Assembly (NCBI RefSeq): GCF_035658495.1
Contig: NZ_CP141944.1
Coordinates: forward strand, 2,134,001 to 2,198,000
Direction: 5' to 3'
Origin: Novosphingobium sp. RL4
GTDB lineage: Bacteria; Pseudomonadota; Alphaproteobacteria; Sphingomonadales; Sphingomonadaceae
DNA: 64,000 bases
Part shown: one piece after another, positions 27,322-34,722 of the stretch
Layout of the letters: every line of letters starts with the position of its first letter
How positions within the stretch are numbered: position 1 is the stretch's first letter
Position numbers and translations under genes: made by a program
Notes under the pieces: model-generated
What the model was told of the DNA's origin: nothing
What the model saw: only the letters and a program-made list of their open reading frames with translations
Database searches by the model: none

Positions 27322-29774
27322 AGTTTGTAGCGGGCCGTGAACAGCACGTTGCGCGGCGCGCCGTAGGTGTAGGATGTGTAGAGGCCGTATCCATCGTAAT
27401 ACGTCTTGTCGAAGAGGTTGTTGAGCACGATCGAGAGCGAGAGGTGATCGTTCACCTCATAGCCGCCGATCAGGCCGACAACGCCGACATTGCCCTGCTT
27501 CGCGGTACCATAGGAGGTCGCGTAGTGGGTAGCGTCCTGCCATGTCAGGTTGGCCCCGATCATCGCGCCGTCGAGAGTGCCCGTGTGGAAGCGATAGGAG
27601 GTTGCCAGCTTGCCCTGGTTTTGCGGCAGGCCGGTGTTCACGCGGCTTCCGGCGGCGGTGCGGGCGTGCAGATAGGTGTAGCCGCCCTGCACCTGCCAAC
27701 CGGGCAGGATCTCGCCCGAGACTTCGAACTCGATACCCTTGCTGGTGACGCCGTCCTGCCCCTCATAGGCCTGCGCGCCGGACGGTGTGGTTTCACCGGG
27801 AACGGCAACCGCCACGTTGTTCTGCCTGATGTAGAACCCGGCGATGCTGGTGTTGAGCTTGCCGTCCAGGAATTCGCCCTTGATGCCGGCCTCGTAATTG
27901 TCGCCGGTGACCGGATCGAGCACCCTGTCGTTGGCGTCGTAGACCGACGCGGGCGAGAAGATTTGGGCATAGCTGGCGTAGACCGAAAGGTTCTTCGCAA
28001 AGTCGTAGACCACGCCGGCATAGGGCACGAACTTGCCGCTTTCATCGAGCTTGCGGCTGAGCGTGCCGTTGACCACGTCGCGCAGCTTGTAGGTCGTGAA
28101 GTTGGTGCCGAGGATTACCGAGAGGCCGTCAAGCGGGCGCAGGCGCGCTGTGGCATAGGCACTGCTCTCGCGCTCCATCGTGCGGCGCTGCACGACCGAA
28201 GCGCCAGACCAATCGTCGAGCGGCGCGATCTCGCCGTCCCAATCAGCCAGCAGGGTGGTCGGTTCGTCCTTGGTCGTATCCGTGCGGTGCAGGACGCCGC
28301 GGGTCCAGGAGTAACCGGCCACGACATCTGCGTCCCAGCCGCCGAGATCGACATGACCGGTGACTTGTGCGTCCAGACCCTTGGCCTTGCGATCAGGGGT
28401 CAACGTCGTGTTGTAGATCGTCGCCAGGCCCGTCTGCCGGTTCGGTGCGACGGCGCCATAGATCTGGCGCACCAGCATGTCGCGGATCAGTCGCGAATCC
28501 GTGAGGCGGAGGCGGGCCTGCCAGTCGGGCGAGAAATCGTGCTTCACGTCCACGAAGACCTTGCGGCTCTTCGATTCCAGATAGGCGCCCTTGCTCGACG
28601 GGCTCCATGATCGCTTGGCGATGAAGCGCGTACCGTCCGACCAGAACAGCGGGATCGCACCGTAAGTCGAACCATCGGTGTGCGAATACTGGTACTCGAT
28701 CCCGGCATCGACCACCGTGTCGGGGGTCAGGTCGTATTCGAGAATGCCGTAATAGGTCTGGGCTTCCTTGTGGTAGTAATTTGAAAAGTTGTCGCGACTC
28801 TCGAAGGCGGCAACGGCGCGGGCGCGCAATGTCCCTTCCTCGTTGACCGGACCCGAAATATCCGCCTCGCCGCGATAGCGGTTCCATGATCCCGCGCTGA
28901 CCGAGGCATGGCCCTGCAATTCGCTGGTCGGGCGCTTGAGCACGAGGTTGATCGCAGCGGACGGGTTACCCACGCCCTTGAGCAACCCGCTGGCGCCGCG
29001 CACCACCTCAACGCGGTCCAGCGTCACGGTGTCGACTTGCGTCAGGAAGCTGGCGCTGGCGTCCTGATCGTAGGAACGCAGTCCGTCGACCTGGACGATA
29101 GTGGTCGAAAACCCGCGCGAATAGAGGAAGTGGCGGTCGCTGTCGTCGTGCGAGAGGACGATGCCGGGTACCACGCGCAGCGCATCGGTAACCGAGATCA
29201 GTTGCTGGTCGTCAAGTTGTTGGCGGGTCACGACCGACATCGATTGCGGCGTCTCGCGCGGCGAGAGGTCGAGGCGGGTCACGCCCTTGGTCTGGCGGAT
29301 CGTGTAAGAGCCGGTGCCTTCCGTGGCATTGGGATCGCTCGTCAAACTGGCGGGAATGCCGTAGTCGCCGCCATCCCCCTGAACCTGTACCGGGCCGAGC
29401 TGGATCGTGCCGCTCGCCGACTGCGGAGCGCGCTCCAGCGTGGCGGTGCCCGCACCTGTGAAGCGGAAGGTAAGGCCGGTACCCCCAAGCAGGCGCGAAA
29501 GCGCTTCTGCCGAACCGAACTCTCCCTTTACCGCAGAGGCGTTTACGCCCTCGGCAAGGTCGGCCGGGTAGGCGACCTGAATGCCGGACTGCTGCATGTA
29601 CTGGCGAATTGCGCCGGGAAGCGGCTGGACCGCAATATCGAAATTGCGGGCGGCCGAACGGGCGTTCTGGGCGAGCGCCGGGGCACTGGCGGCAAGCGCG
29701 AAGACCCCTCCCGATGCCAGTAGTGACAGGCGAAGCGTGGCGCCGGCAATTCGGCGGTACGATGGCAACGACAT
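27318..29774 (-). CDS. TonB-dependent siderophore receptor with STN signalling domain (FecA-type)
   Basis: The product has 818 residues. After a signal peptide ending near ALAQ there is an STN (secretin/TonB N-terminal) domain (FDIAVQPLPGAIRQYMQQSGIQVAYPADLAEG... LLGGTGLTFRF), the part that contacts a FecR-type anti-sigma factor. The plug follows (RETPQSMSVVTRQQLDDQQLISVTDAL, RGFSTTIVQVDGL, VEVVRGASGLLKGVGNPSAAINLVLKRP) and a barrel ending in FTARYKL. The TonB-box neighbourhood, PQSMSVVT and GNPSA patterns match ferric-siderophore receptors of the FhuE/FoxA/FpvA group. FecR and FecI are directly upstream on the same strand. Confidence 0.94.
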   Translation of the reverse strand: MSLPSYRRIAGATLRLSLLASGGVFALAASAPALAQNARSAARNFDIAVQPLPGAIRQYMQQSGIQVAYPADLAEGVNASAVKGEFGSAEALSRLLGGTGLTFRFTGAGTATLERAPQSASGTIQLGPVQVQGDGGDYGIPASLTSDPNATEGTGSYTIRQTKGVTRLDLSPRETPQSMSVVTRQQLDDQQLISVTDALRVVPGIVLSHDDSDRHFLYSRGFSTTIVQVDGLRSYDQDASASFLTQVDTVTLDRVEVVRGASGLLKGVGNPSAAINLVLKRPTSELQGHASVSAGSWNRYRGEADISGPVNEEGTLRARAVAAFESRDNFSNYYHKEAQTYYGILEYDLTPDTVVDAGIEYQYSHTDGSTYGAIPLFWSDGTRFIAKRSWSPSSKGAYLESKSRKVFVDVKHDFSPDWQARLRLTDSRLIRDMLVRQIYGAVAPNRQTGLATIYNTTLTPDRKAKGLDAQVTGHVDLGGWDADVVAGYSWTRGVLHRTDTTKDEPTTLLADWDGEIAPLDDWSGASVVQRRTMERESSAYATARLRPLDGLSVILGTNFTTYKLRDVVNGTLSRKLDESGKFVPYAGVVYDFAKNLSVYASYAQIFSPASVYDANDRVLDPVTGDNYEAGIKGEFLDGKLNTSIAGFYIRQNNVAVAVPGETTPSGAQAYEGQDGVTSKGIEFEVSGEILPGWQVQGGYTYLHARTAAGSRVNTGLPQNQGKLATSYRFHTGTLDGAMIGANLTWQDATHYATSYGTAKQGNVGVVGLIGGYEVNDHLSLSIVLNNLFDKTYYDGYGLYTSYTYGAPRNVLFTARYKL

Positions 29775-29814
29775 TCTATTATCCCCTGCTCGACAAGCGG
29801 GACGCGCCTAATTC

Positions 29815-29829
29815 TGCAAATAATCCGCA
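29815..29829 (-). promoter_or_regulatory. Imperfect Fur-like element upstream of the FecA-type receptor
   Basis: TGCAAATAATCCGCA resembles the alphaproteobacterial Fur box (TGCnAATnATTnGCA) with two mismatches. It lies 41 bases upstream of the receptor start, between it and fecR. The same 121-base gap should hold the promoter read by the adjacent ECF sigma factor, whose sequence I cannot define by eye. Confidence 0.3.
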
Positions 29830-29895
29830 TTAGCAGCGCATCCATTGTGTCTGACGTCGGGCAGGGGTGGCTTCCTAACATGGCGATGAAAAATT

Positions 29896-30876
29896 TTACC
29901 GGGCTGGACGCAAAACGGCGATTCCTGCCAAGCGGTAGACATCGAACCCGGACATCTGGGCAATGGCGTCGATGGCTTCCTCAGGCTTGTCGGTACGGAA
30001 TGCGGCGCTGATCCGCGCGGTTTTCTCAACGCTACCCATGACCAGAACGGGGCCGCGCCGATAGCGACCGATCGCGGCGATGGCGTCGCTTACCGCCACC
30101 CTGTCGAGCAGTAGTTCGCCATTGCGCCAGACGGCGATATCACCGGTTGCCGCATCGCCGAGCCGCAAGGCCGGGCCGCCACGTTCATAGCGCGCGCGCT
30201 GCGCCGCCTGCAGAACAAGCGGTGAAGCGGGGGTGCCAGAGCGGACTGCCACTTCACCCTGCGTCACGCTGACAAATACACTATCGCGCTCTCGGCGCAC
30301 CTCGAAAGCCGTGCCGACATCCTGCGTAACCCCGCCCAGCGCCTCGACCCGGAACGGGCGAGCATCGCCATGGCGCACGTCGAACCATACATCGCCTTTC
30401 AGCACCGATACGCGTCGCTCGTTGTCGCTGAAACGCACGGCGATGGCGGAATCTGCGTCGAGAACGGCGGCGCTGCCATCGGGCAAGGTCAGGCTCTCCA
30501 CGGCGATCCCGGAGCGGTGATCGGCCTGCAACGAGAGCATCAGTTCGGGAAAGGCCAGCACGGCGGCCAGTGCGGCAACTCCAGCGACGGCGATCCTCGG
30601 CCATGCACGGCGAGGAACGCGCGCTTGCTCGCGCCGCGACCACGGCAAGCGCCTTGGGCGTTGCGGACCGCCCGGTGCAGGCGCGCTTGCCCGTCCGAGG
30701 GCGCGCCAGAGCGCGCGCTGATGCTCGAACGCCCGGTTGTGGTCGGGGTGAGCCGCCCGCCACTGCTTGAAGCGGTCGAGTTCTGCGCTGTCCATTTCTC
30801 CCGACGCCAGCCGCGCGACCCAGCCGCGTGCCGTTTCTGCCAGAGCTTCGGCCTCCAGTGCCTCTTCGGGATCCAT
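29896..30876 (-). CDS. fecR: FecR family anti-sigma factor / signal transducer
   Basis: The product has 326 residues from the ATG at 30876 (a GTG one codon earlier is possible). The cytoplasmic N-terminus matches the FecR N domain (AETARGWVARLASGEMDSAELDRFKQWRAAHPDHNRAFEH). A membrane segment lies near residues 95-112 (IAVAGVAALAAVLAFPEL). The periplasmic FecR domain has LPDGSAAVLDADSAIAV, RRVSVLKGDVWFDV and VGTAFEVRRERDSVFVSVTQGEV, and the C-terminal STN-like domain follows. It would hold the sigma factor inactive until the receptor binds its ligand. Confidence 0.93.
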   Translation of the reverse strand: MDPEEALEAEALAETARGWVARLASGEMDSAELDRFKQWRAAHPDHNRAFEHQRALWRALGRASAPAPGGPQRPRRLPWSRREQARVPRRAWPRIAVAGVAALAAVLAFPELMLSLQADHRSGIAVESLTLPDGSAAVLDADSAIAVRFSDNERRVSVLKGDVWFDVRHGDARPFRVEALGGVTQDVGTAFEVRRERDSVFVSVTQGEVAVRSGTPASPLVLQAAQRARYERGGPALRLGDAATGDIAVWRNGELLLDRVAVSDAIAAIGRYRRGPVLVMGSVEKTARISAAFRTDKPEEAIDAIAQMSGFDVYRLAGIAVLRPAR

Positions 30877-30979
30877 CACGCCCTTGTCCCCAGTGCGGCC
30901 CGCAGCGGCGTAAAACCGCCTGCCACAAGGTACGACGTTTCAGGGATGGGATCTCCAAACAGGCGCAGCGATATTTTCG

Positions 30980-31489
30980 TCACGGTGCATTCCGAACATC
31001 GTCGAGCGCCTTGAGCGCGCGGCGGATATGGCGTTCGACGACGGTGGTCGAAACGCCGTACCGCGCGGCGATTTCGCGCTGGGTCAGACCTTCGAAGCGG
31101 TTGAGGCGGAAGATCGAGCGGGTCGGTTCGGGTAGCGAGGCCAATGCCGCCATGATGCGCTCCAGCATGTCGCGCCCGATGGCGATCCGGTCGGGCGCGG
31201 GGCTGTCATCCTCTACCCAGAGCAAGTCGGCCACTTCCGCCTCGACCAATGCCCCGCGCCGTTTCGAGGCGCGCAGGGCATCGGTCGCCGCGTTCATGGC
31301 GAGACGGTGAAGATAAGCGCCGGGATTGTCTATCGGCGGATGATCGTGGACGGACTGGATCTTCAGCCACAAGCCCTGCGTCACATCCTCCGCCGCGCGC
31401 TCATCGCGCAGCATCCGCCGCAGCCGCTTCAGCAGCGACGGCCGCTCTCGCAGCAGCAGATGGGACAGGACGAAAGCGTTCGTGGACAT
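30980..31489 (-). CDS. fecI: ECF sigma factor of the FecI type
   Basis: The product has 169 residues. Region 2 shows LRRMLRDERAAEDVTQGLWLKI and the region 4 helix-turn-helix is RLNRFEGLTQREIAARYGVSTTVVERHIRRAL. It should direct transcription of the receptor, and perhaps tonB, when the FecA-FecR signal arrives. The stop lies 103 bases before the fecR start. A perfect Fur-like palindrome is 36 bases upstream of its start, which would tie the cascade to iron. Confidence 0.94.
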   Translation of the reverse strand: MSTNAFVLSHLLLRERPSLLKRLRRMLRDERAAEDVTQGLWLKIQSVHDHPPIDNPGAYLHRLAMNAATDALRASKRRGALVEAEVADLLWVEDDSPAPDRIAIGRDMLERIMAALASLPEPTRSIFRLNRFEGLTQREIAARYGVSTTVVERHIRRALKALDDVRNAP

Positions 31490-31524
31490 CGTTTCCGCTC
31501 GACGGGAACGGGGCCACTAATCCA

Positions 31525-31543
31525 GTTGCGAGTAATTCGCAAC
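31525..31543 (-). promoter_or_regulatory. fecI: Fur-like box upstream of fecI
   Basis: GTTGCGAGTAATTCGCAAC is a 19-base palindrome with 7-bp perfect arms and a 5-base centre. Its core GCGAnTAATTCGC fits the Fur 7-1-7 pattern (TGCGAATnATTCGCA) with one change. Iron-loaded Fur bound here would block fecI. Confidence 0.6.
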
Positions 31544-31715
31544 GAGTCGGCTCTCCCATGTTCCCTGTTTCCCGGCCTTGCGGGAAAGTACTTGCCCGAA
31601 ATCCGGCCAGCGATGGCGATGATCAGAAAGGCTGTGCGGAACGTCAGGTCCGCGAAGGCACCGTCGGAAACGATGCCTCGCCAATGCGCCGCGCGCCAAG
31701 TGGGCTGGCTAAGCA

Positions 31716-32213
31716 TCAGTCGAAGGTGCCGCGATATCGGGTGTCCGCATCGGAGCGGGTGTTGAATTCGACCATAATGCCCCCCGGCGCGCGCAGGAAA
31801 AATCGCGAACCGCGTTCATGGTGGAACACTGGCGTTTCGGCGACGAAGCCATCCGCCGCAAACCTGTCGTGCAAGGCGCAGACATCGTCATAGCCGGGCA
31901 GTTCAAGGCCGATGTGAAATGACATTGGCCAGCGAAGACCGGAAGGGTCGGTGGAAACGCATTCGCCAAAGGGGCGGTCCGGCTTGTCGGCGCCGATCGT
32001 GCGGATCGTGGGCGCGTCCGGGGCCGCATTCTCGATCACGACGTCGAGGCCGGGGCGCTTCAGGATAGCGAAATGGGGCTCGACGAATACCGAGAGCGTG
32101 AAGCCTAGATAGTTCTCGAAGAATGCAGATGTGGCCGCGACGTCGTTGGTCGGGAAGCTCATGTGGTTGAGTTTGGCGGGAAAAACATGCTTTTCCGTAA
32201 CAGACTTTTGCAT
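31716..32213 (-). CDS. VOC family (glyoxalase/bleomycin-resistance fold) protein
   Basis: The product has 165 residues. The VOC pattern is KLNHMSFPTNDVAATSAFFENYLGF with a metal His at the start, FHIGLELPGYDDV as the second half, and a late Glu in GGIMVEFNTR. These bind a divalent metal and act on diverse small molecules; the substrate is unknown. It is divergent from the TetR gene across 89 bases, so TetR probably regulates it. Confidence 0.88.
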   Translation of the reverse strand: MQKSVTEKHVFPAKLNHMSFPTNDVAATSAFFENYLGFTLSVFVEPHFAILKRPGLDVVIENAAPDAPTIRTIGADKPDRPFGECVSTDPSGLRWPMSFHIGLELPGYDDVCALHDRFAADGFVAETPVFHHERGSRFFLRAPGGIMVEFNTRSDADTRYRGTFD

Positions 32214-32248
32214 TCGGGGAGCCTTTGTATCTCAGTGGACGCCGAAAA

Positions 32249-32283
32249 AATGCGAGCTTAAACTCACTTTCACAACTCGCATT
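32249..32283. promoter_or_regulatory. Inverted repeat between VOC and TetR genes (candidate operator)
   Basis: AATGCGAG (32249-32256) and CTCGCATT (32276-32283) are 8-bp perfect arms with a 19-base spacer. They flank TAAACT (32258-32263), a possible -10 element paired with TGGACG (32236-32241). The right arm ends 2 bases before the TetR ribosome-binding site, so both transcription and translation could be affected. Confidence 0.5.
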
Positions 32284-32302
32284 CCAAAAGGAGGCTCGCG
32301 CC

Positions 32303-32914
32303 TTGCCAGAAACGCCGATCGAGCCCCGCAAAACGCCGCGACAAGCGCGGTCCTCAGAGACCGTGCGCGCGATCCTGGAGGCTGCTGCTCGCATTCTGGA
32401 GACGAAGGGCTTCGACGGCTACAACACCAATGCCGTAGCTGAACTCGCCGGGGTCAGCATTGGATCGCTGTACCAGTACTTCCCCGGCAAGGATGCCTTG
32501 ACCGCGGGGCTAATCCAGCGGGAAAAAGCACAGCTGCTCGAGGACGTCACGGCGATTGAAATCACCGTTCCGCGCTCGGCGCTGTGCGCCGTCATTGCCG
32601 CCTGCGCCGCCCACCAGATGCGCCGTCCGGCTCTCGCTCGCCTGCTGGATTTCGAGGAATTGAGGCTGCCGCTGCACGACCAGCAGTCTCATGCGGAAAA
32701 CAGCCTCACGGCTGCCCTTGCGTCGATTCTGCGTCTGCTTCCAGGCCCGCTACCCGATCGGCTGGACACTACGGCTGCCGACTGTCTGGCGATCATCAAG
32801 GGCATCAACGATGCTGCAGGAGAGCGAGGTGAGACGGATATGGCGGGACTTGAAAAGCGAGTGAAGCGGGCCGTATTCGGCTATCTCGGGTTGGATATCT
32901 CTATCGCCATCTGA
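32303..32914 (+). CDS. TetR/AcrR family transcriptional regulator
   Basis: The product has 203 residues from a TTG at 32303, preferred because AAAAGGAGG ends 8 bases upstream and because the DNA-binding domain begins soon after. The helix-turn-helix is VRAILEAAARILETKGFDGYNTNAVAELAGVSIGSLYQYFPGKDALTAGLI; the rest is the helical ligand-binding domain (MRRPALARLLDFEELRLPLHDQQ). It is divergent from the VOC gene and probably represses it and itself. Confidence 0.9.
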   Translation: MPETPIEPRKTPRQARSSETVRAILEAAARILETKGFDGYNTNAVAELAGVSIGSLYQYFPGKDALTAGLIQREKAQLLEDVTAIEITVPRSALCAVIAACAAHQMRRPALARLLDFEELRLPLHDQQSHAENSLTAALASILRLLPGPLPDRLDTTAADCLAIIKGINDAAGERGETDMAGLEKRVKRAVFGYLGLDISIAI

Positions 32915-33444
32915 CATCCGCGAGGATCCAATCTGGACGGCGGCGACATACCCCGCCGCCGTCGGTGATGGATTCGCGGGATGGGCCGACAGGCAAGACC
33001 GAGATCGCACTGCGATTCGTAGGCGGTTTTGATCCCGAGCGCATGGCAGGGGCCTCCGGCAGAAAGCGCCTCCTTCCAGACGCAGGTGGTCTACAGCGGC
33101 AATCCCGAAAGCGGCCGCTTCGCCGAACGCCTCGACCAGCGATGAACCAGCAGCAAGCAGCTCGATCCAAGCATGAGTTTACGACCTGGCTGCAGTGATC
33201 AGAAAGTGAGGCATCCCGGCGGTTGGGTGATCCAGCCCTGAACTCGACAAAATCATCGATAACATAGGAAACGGCAAGGTCGGCCAATCCGTCCCAGACC
33301 ATCAGGATCGTCAACAGGCTTCCAGCGAGAACAATGGGAATGCCCGTCCGGACGGTGAGGAAATAGAGCAGCGAGACGCGTTCTCGGCAGGATGCAGGGT
33401 TGCGGGAGAGCCGGCCATGCACGCGCGCTCCAAACCCGTTTGCC
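32915..33444. other. Decayed non-coding stretch between TetR and ROK genes
   Basis: These 530 bases carry no intact gene. A short frame at 33023-33145 on the plus strand ends in FQTQVVYSGNPESGRFAERL and a stop and looks coding in style, as if the 3' end of a lost gene; an adjacent frame (about 32990-33060) reads LRFVGGFDPERMAG. The minus strand has a frame with one hydrophobic segment (TVRTGIPIVLAGSLLTILMV) that degenerates afterwards. I do not recognise either. Confidence 0.4.
33023..33145 (+). pseudogene. Possible 3' remnant of an unknown gene
   Basis: The frame is open for 40 codons after a TAG and ends at TGA 33143-33145. The peptide SAWQGPPAESASFQTQVVY followed by SGNPESGRFAERLDQR has the look of a real protein C-terminus, with third-position G/C preference, but it has no start codon or upstream body. 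It is not assigned to a family. Confidence 0.25.
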
Positions 33445-33466
33445 TTCATTTTTTTGACGCAATGAA
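33445..33466. promoter_or_regulatory. Candidate ROK operator upstream of the ROK gene
   Basis: TTCATT, 10 bases and AATGAA form an inverted repeat ending 18 bases before the ROK start. Arm type and the exact 10-base spacing match the second site at 34642-34665 (shared pattern TTnATT...GCAATnAAAA), as expected for autoregulation. Confidence 0.5.
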
Positions 33467-33484
33467 AATATATGGGCGGCGGCC

Positions 33485-34621
33485 ATGCCGGTGATGATGC
33501 GCCCCCAGCTCCAACTCAGCGATGCCCAGCGCCGCGTCGTACAGCATCTGCGGATTCACGGGCCCACCGCCCGGGTTCATCTGGCACAGACGCTGGATAT
33601 CAACGCGGCGACCTTGACGCGCCTGACCCAGCAACTCTCCGCTCTTGGACTGGTGGAGGAGACCCCGGCCAGCCCGGTGACGGTACGGGGACGTCCGACC
33701 GTTCCGGTATCCATCGCGGGGCACGGGGGCTGGTCCGTCGGCGCCACTGTCCATCCCGGCTGGCTGGAACTGGCGGTCATCGATTTCCGGGGGCAAGTGC
33801 TGTTCGAGGATTCGCGGCCCTTCGCGCAAGGCGATCCCAAGGTCTTCGCACGTACCCTGGACGAGCGGCTGCGGGCATTGGCGGCCGAGCGCGGCTTCAT
33901 GCGCGGCCGATTTCTGGGGCTTGGCGTTGCGGTGGCGGGATATGCCATCGGCGGCGATCGCAACCGCCGCAGTGTGGTCGACTGGATCGCGCCTTGGGAC
34001 GACATCCCGTTGCAGCAGGTACTGGAAAGCGTTCTCGACATGCCCGTCTGGATCGAGAACGATGCAGCCGCTGCCGCGCTTGCCGAATACTATCGCCCGG
34101 AGATCATCAGCCGCCATCGTTCGATCCTGGTGTTTTTCCTCGGCCACGGCGTTGGCGGTGGACTGATTGCCGAACGGGATCTCTTTGTGGGAGAATTCCA
34201 TAACGCCGGCGAAGTCGGACGCCTGTTTCCCGGAGATCAGCCGCGTCCATCCGGCATCGACCTGCTCCAGACCCTGCGCGACGCCGGTGCAGAGGCCAGT
34301 TCGCTGGCCGATCTGGAGGGGGTGATGGACAGCCATCGCGCGGTCTTCGATGCGTGGATCGAGCGGGCGTCGGCACAATTGGCCACGGCGGTTCACAGCG
34401 GCGTCGCCTGGCTCGATCCTGGCGCGGTGGTCATCTCGGGCGCCTTGCCCAGGGCCGTTCTGGCCGCGCTAGCCGAGCAGGTGGAGGCCCACTGCGGCCG
34501 GCTTTTCGCCGGATATCGGGCCCCTACGCCGCGCATCTATGCGTCCTCGCTCGCCAGCAAGGCGGTGGTGCTCGGCGCTGCGCTCGCGCCTCTGCACGAC
34601 GTTCTGGGGGCGCGAGGTTGA
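33485..34621 (+). CDS. ROK family transcriptional repressor
   Basis: The product has 378 residues. An N-terminal winged helix (about 10-70, VVQHLRIHGPTARVHLAQTLDINAATLTRLTQQLSALGLVEE) is followed by the ROK sugar-kinase-like fold: the first ATP-like motif region SVGATVHPGWLELAVIDFRG, then IENDAAAAALAEYY and FFLGHGVGGGLIAERDLFVGEFHNAGEVG. The canonical zinc-binding cysteines of NagC/Mlc-type ROK proteins (CxCGxxGC) are missing after GEVG, so the protein is probably a non-kinase sensor. It should bind the paired palindromes at 33445 and 34642 and control the receptor. The ATG at 33485 has alternatives at 33494 and 33497. Confidence 0.88.
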   Translation: MPVMMRPQLQLSDAQRRVVQHLRIHGPTARVHLAQTLDINAATLTRLTQQLSALGLVEETPASPVTVRGRPTVPVSIAGHGGWSVGATVHPGWLELAVIDFRGQVLFEDSRPFAQGDPKVFARTLDERLRALAAERGFMRGRFLGLGVAVAGYAIGGDRNRRSVVDWIAPWDDIPLQQVLESVLDMPVWIENDAAAAALAEYYRPEIISRHRSILVFFLGHGVGGGLIAERDLFVGEFHNAGEVGRLFPGDQPRPSGIDLLQTLRDAGAEASSLADLEGVMDSHRAVFDAWIERASAQLATAVHSGVAWLDPGAVVISGALPRAVLAALAEQVEAHCGRLFAGYRAPTPRIYASSLASKAVVLGAALAPLHDVLGARG

Positions 34622-34641
34622 GCCGCCAGCGACGCCGCCCA

Positions 34642-34665
34642 TTTAATTTCATGAAAGCAATTAAA
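34642..34665. promoter_or_regulatory. Candidate ROK operator upstream of the TonB-dependent receptor
   Basis: TTTAATT, 10 bases and AATTAAA form a perfect 7-bp inverted repeat, 58 bases upstream of the receptor start. It resembles NagC/Mlc-type AT-rich operators and has the same spacing as the site at 33445. Confidence 0.6.
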
Positions 34666-34722
34666 ACCGTCACGGAACGCGCCGAGAGCGCCCCTCGAGA
34701 ACGCAAGCTCATGAGGGATTCC

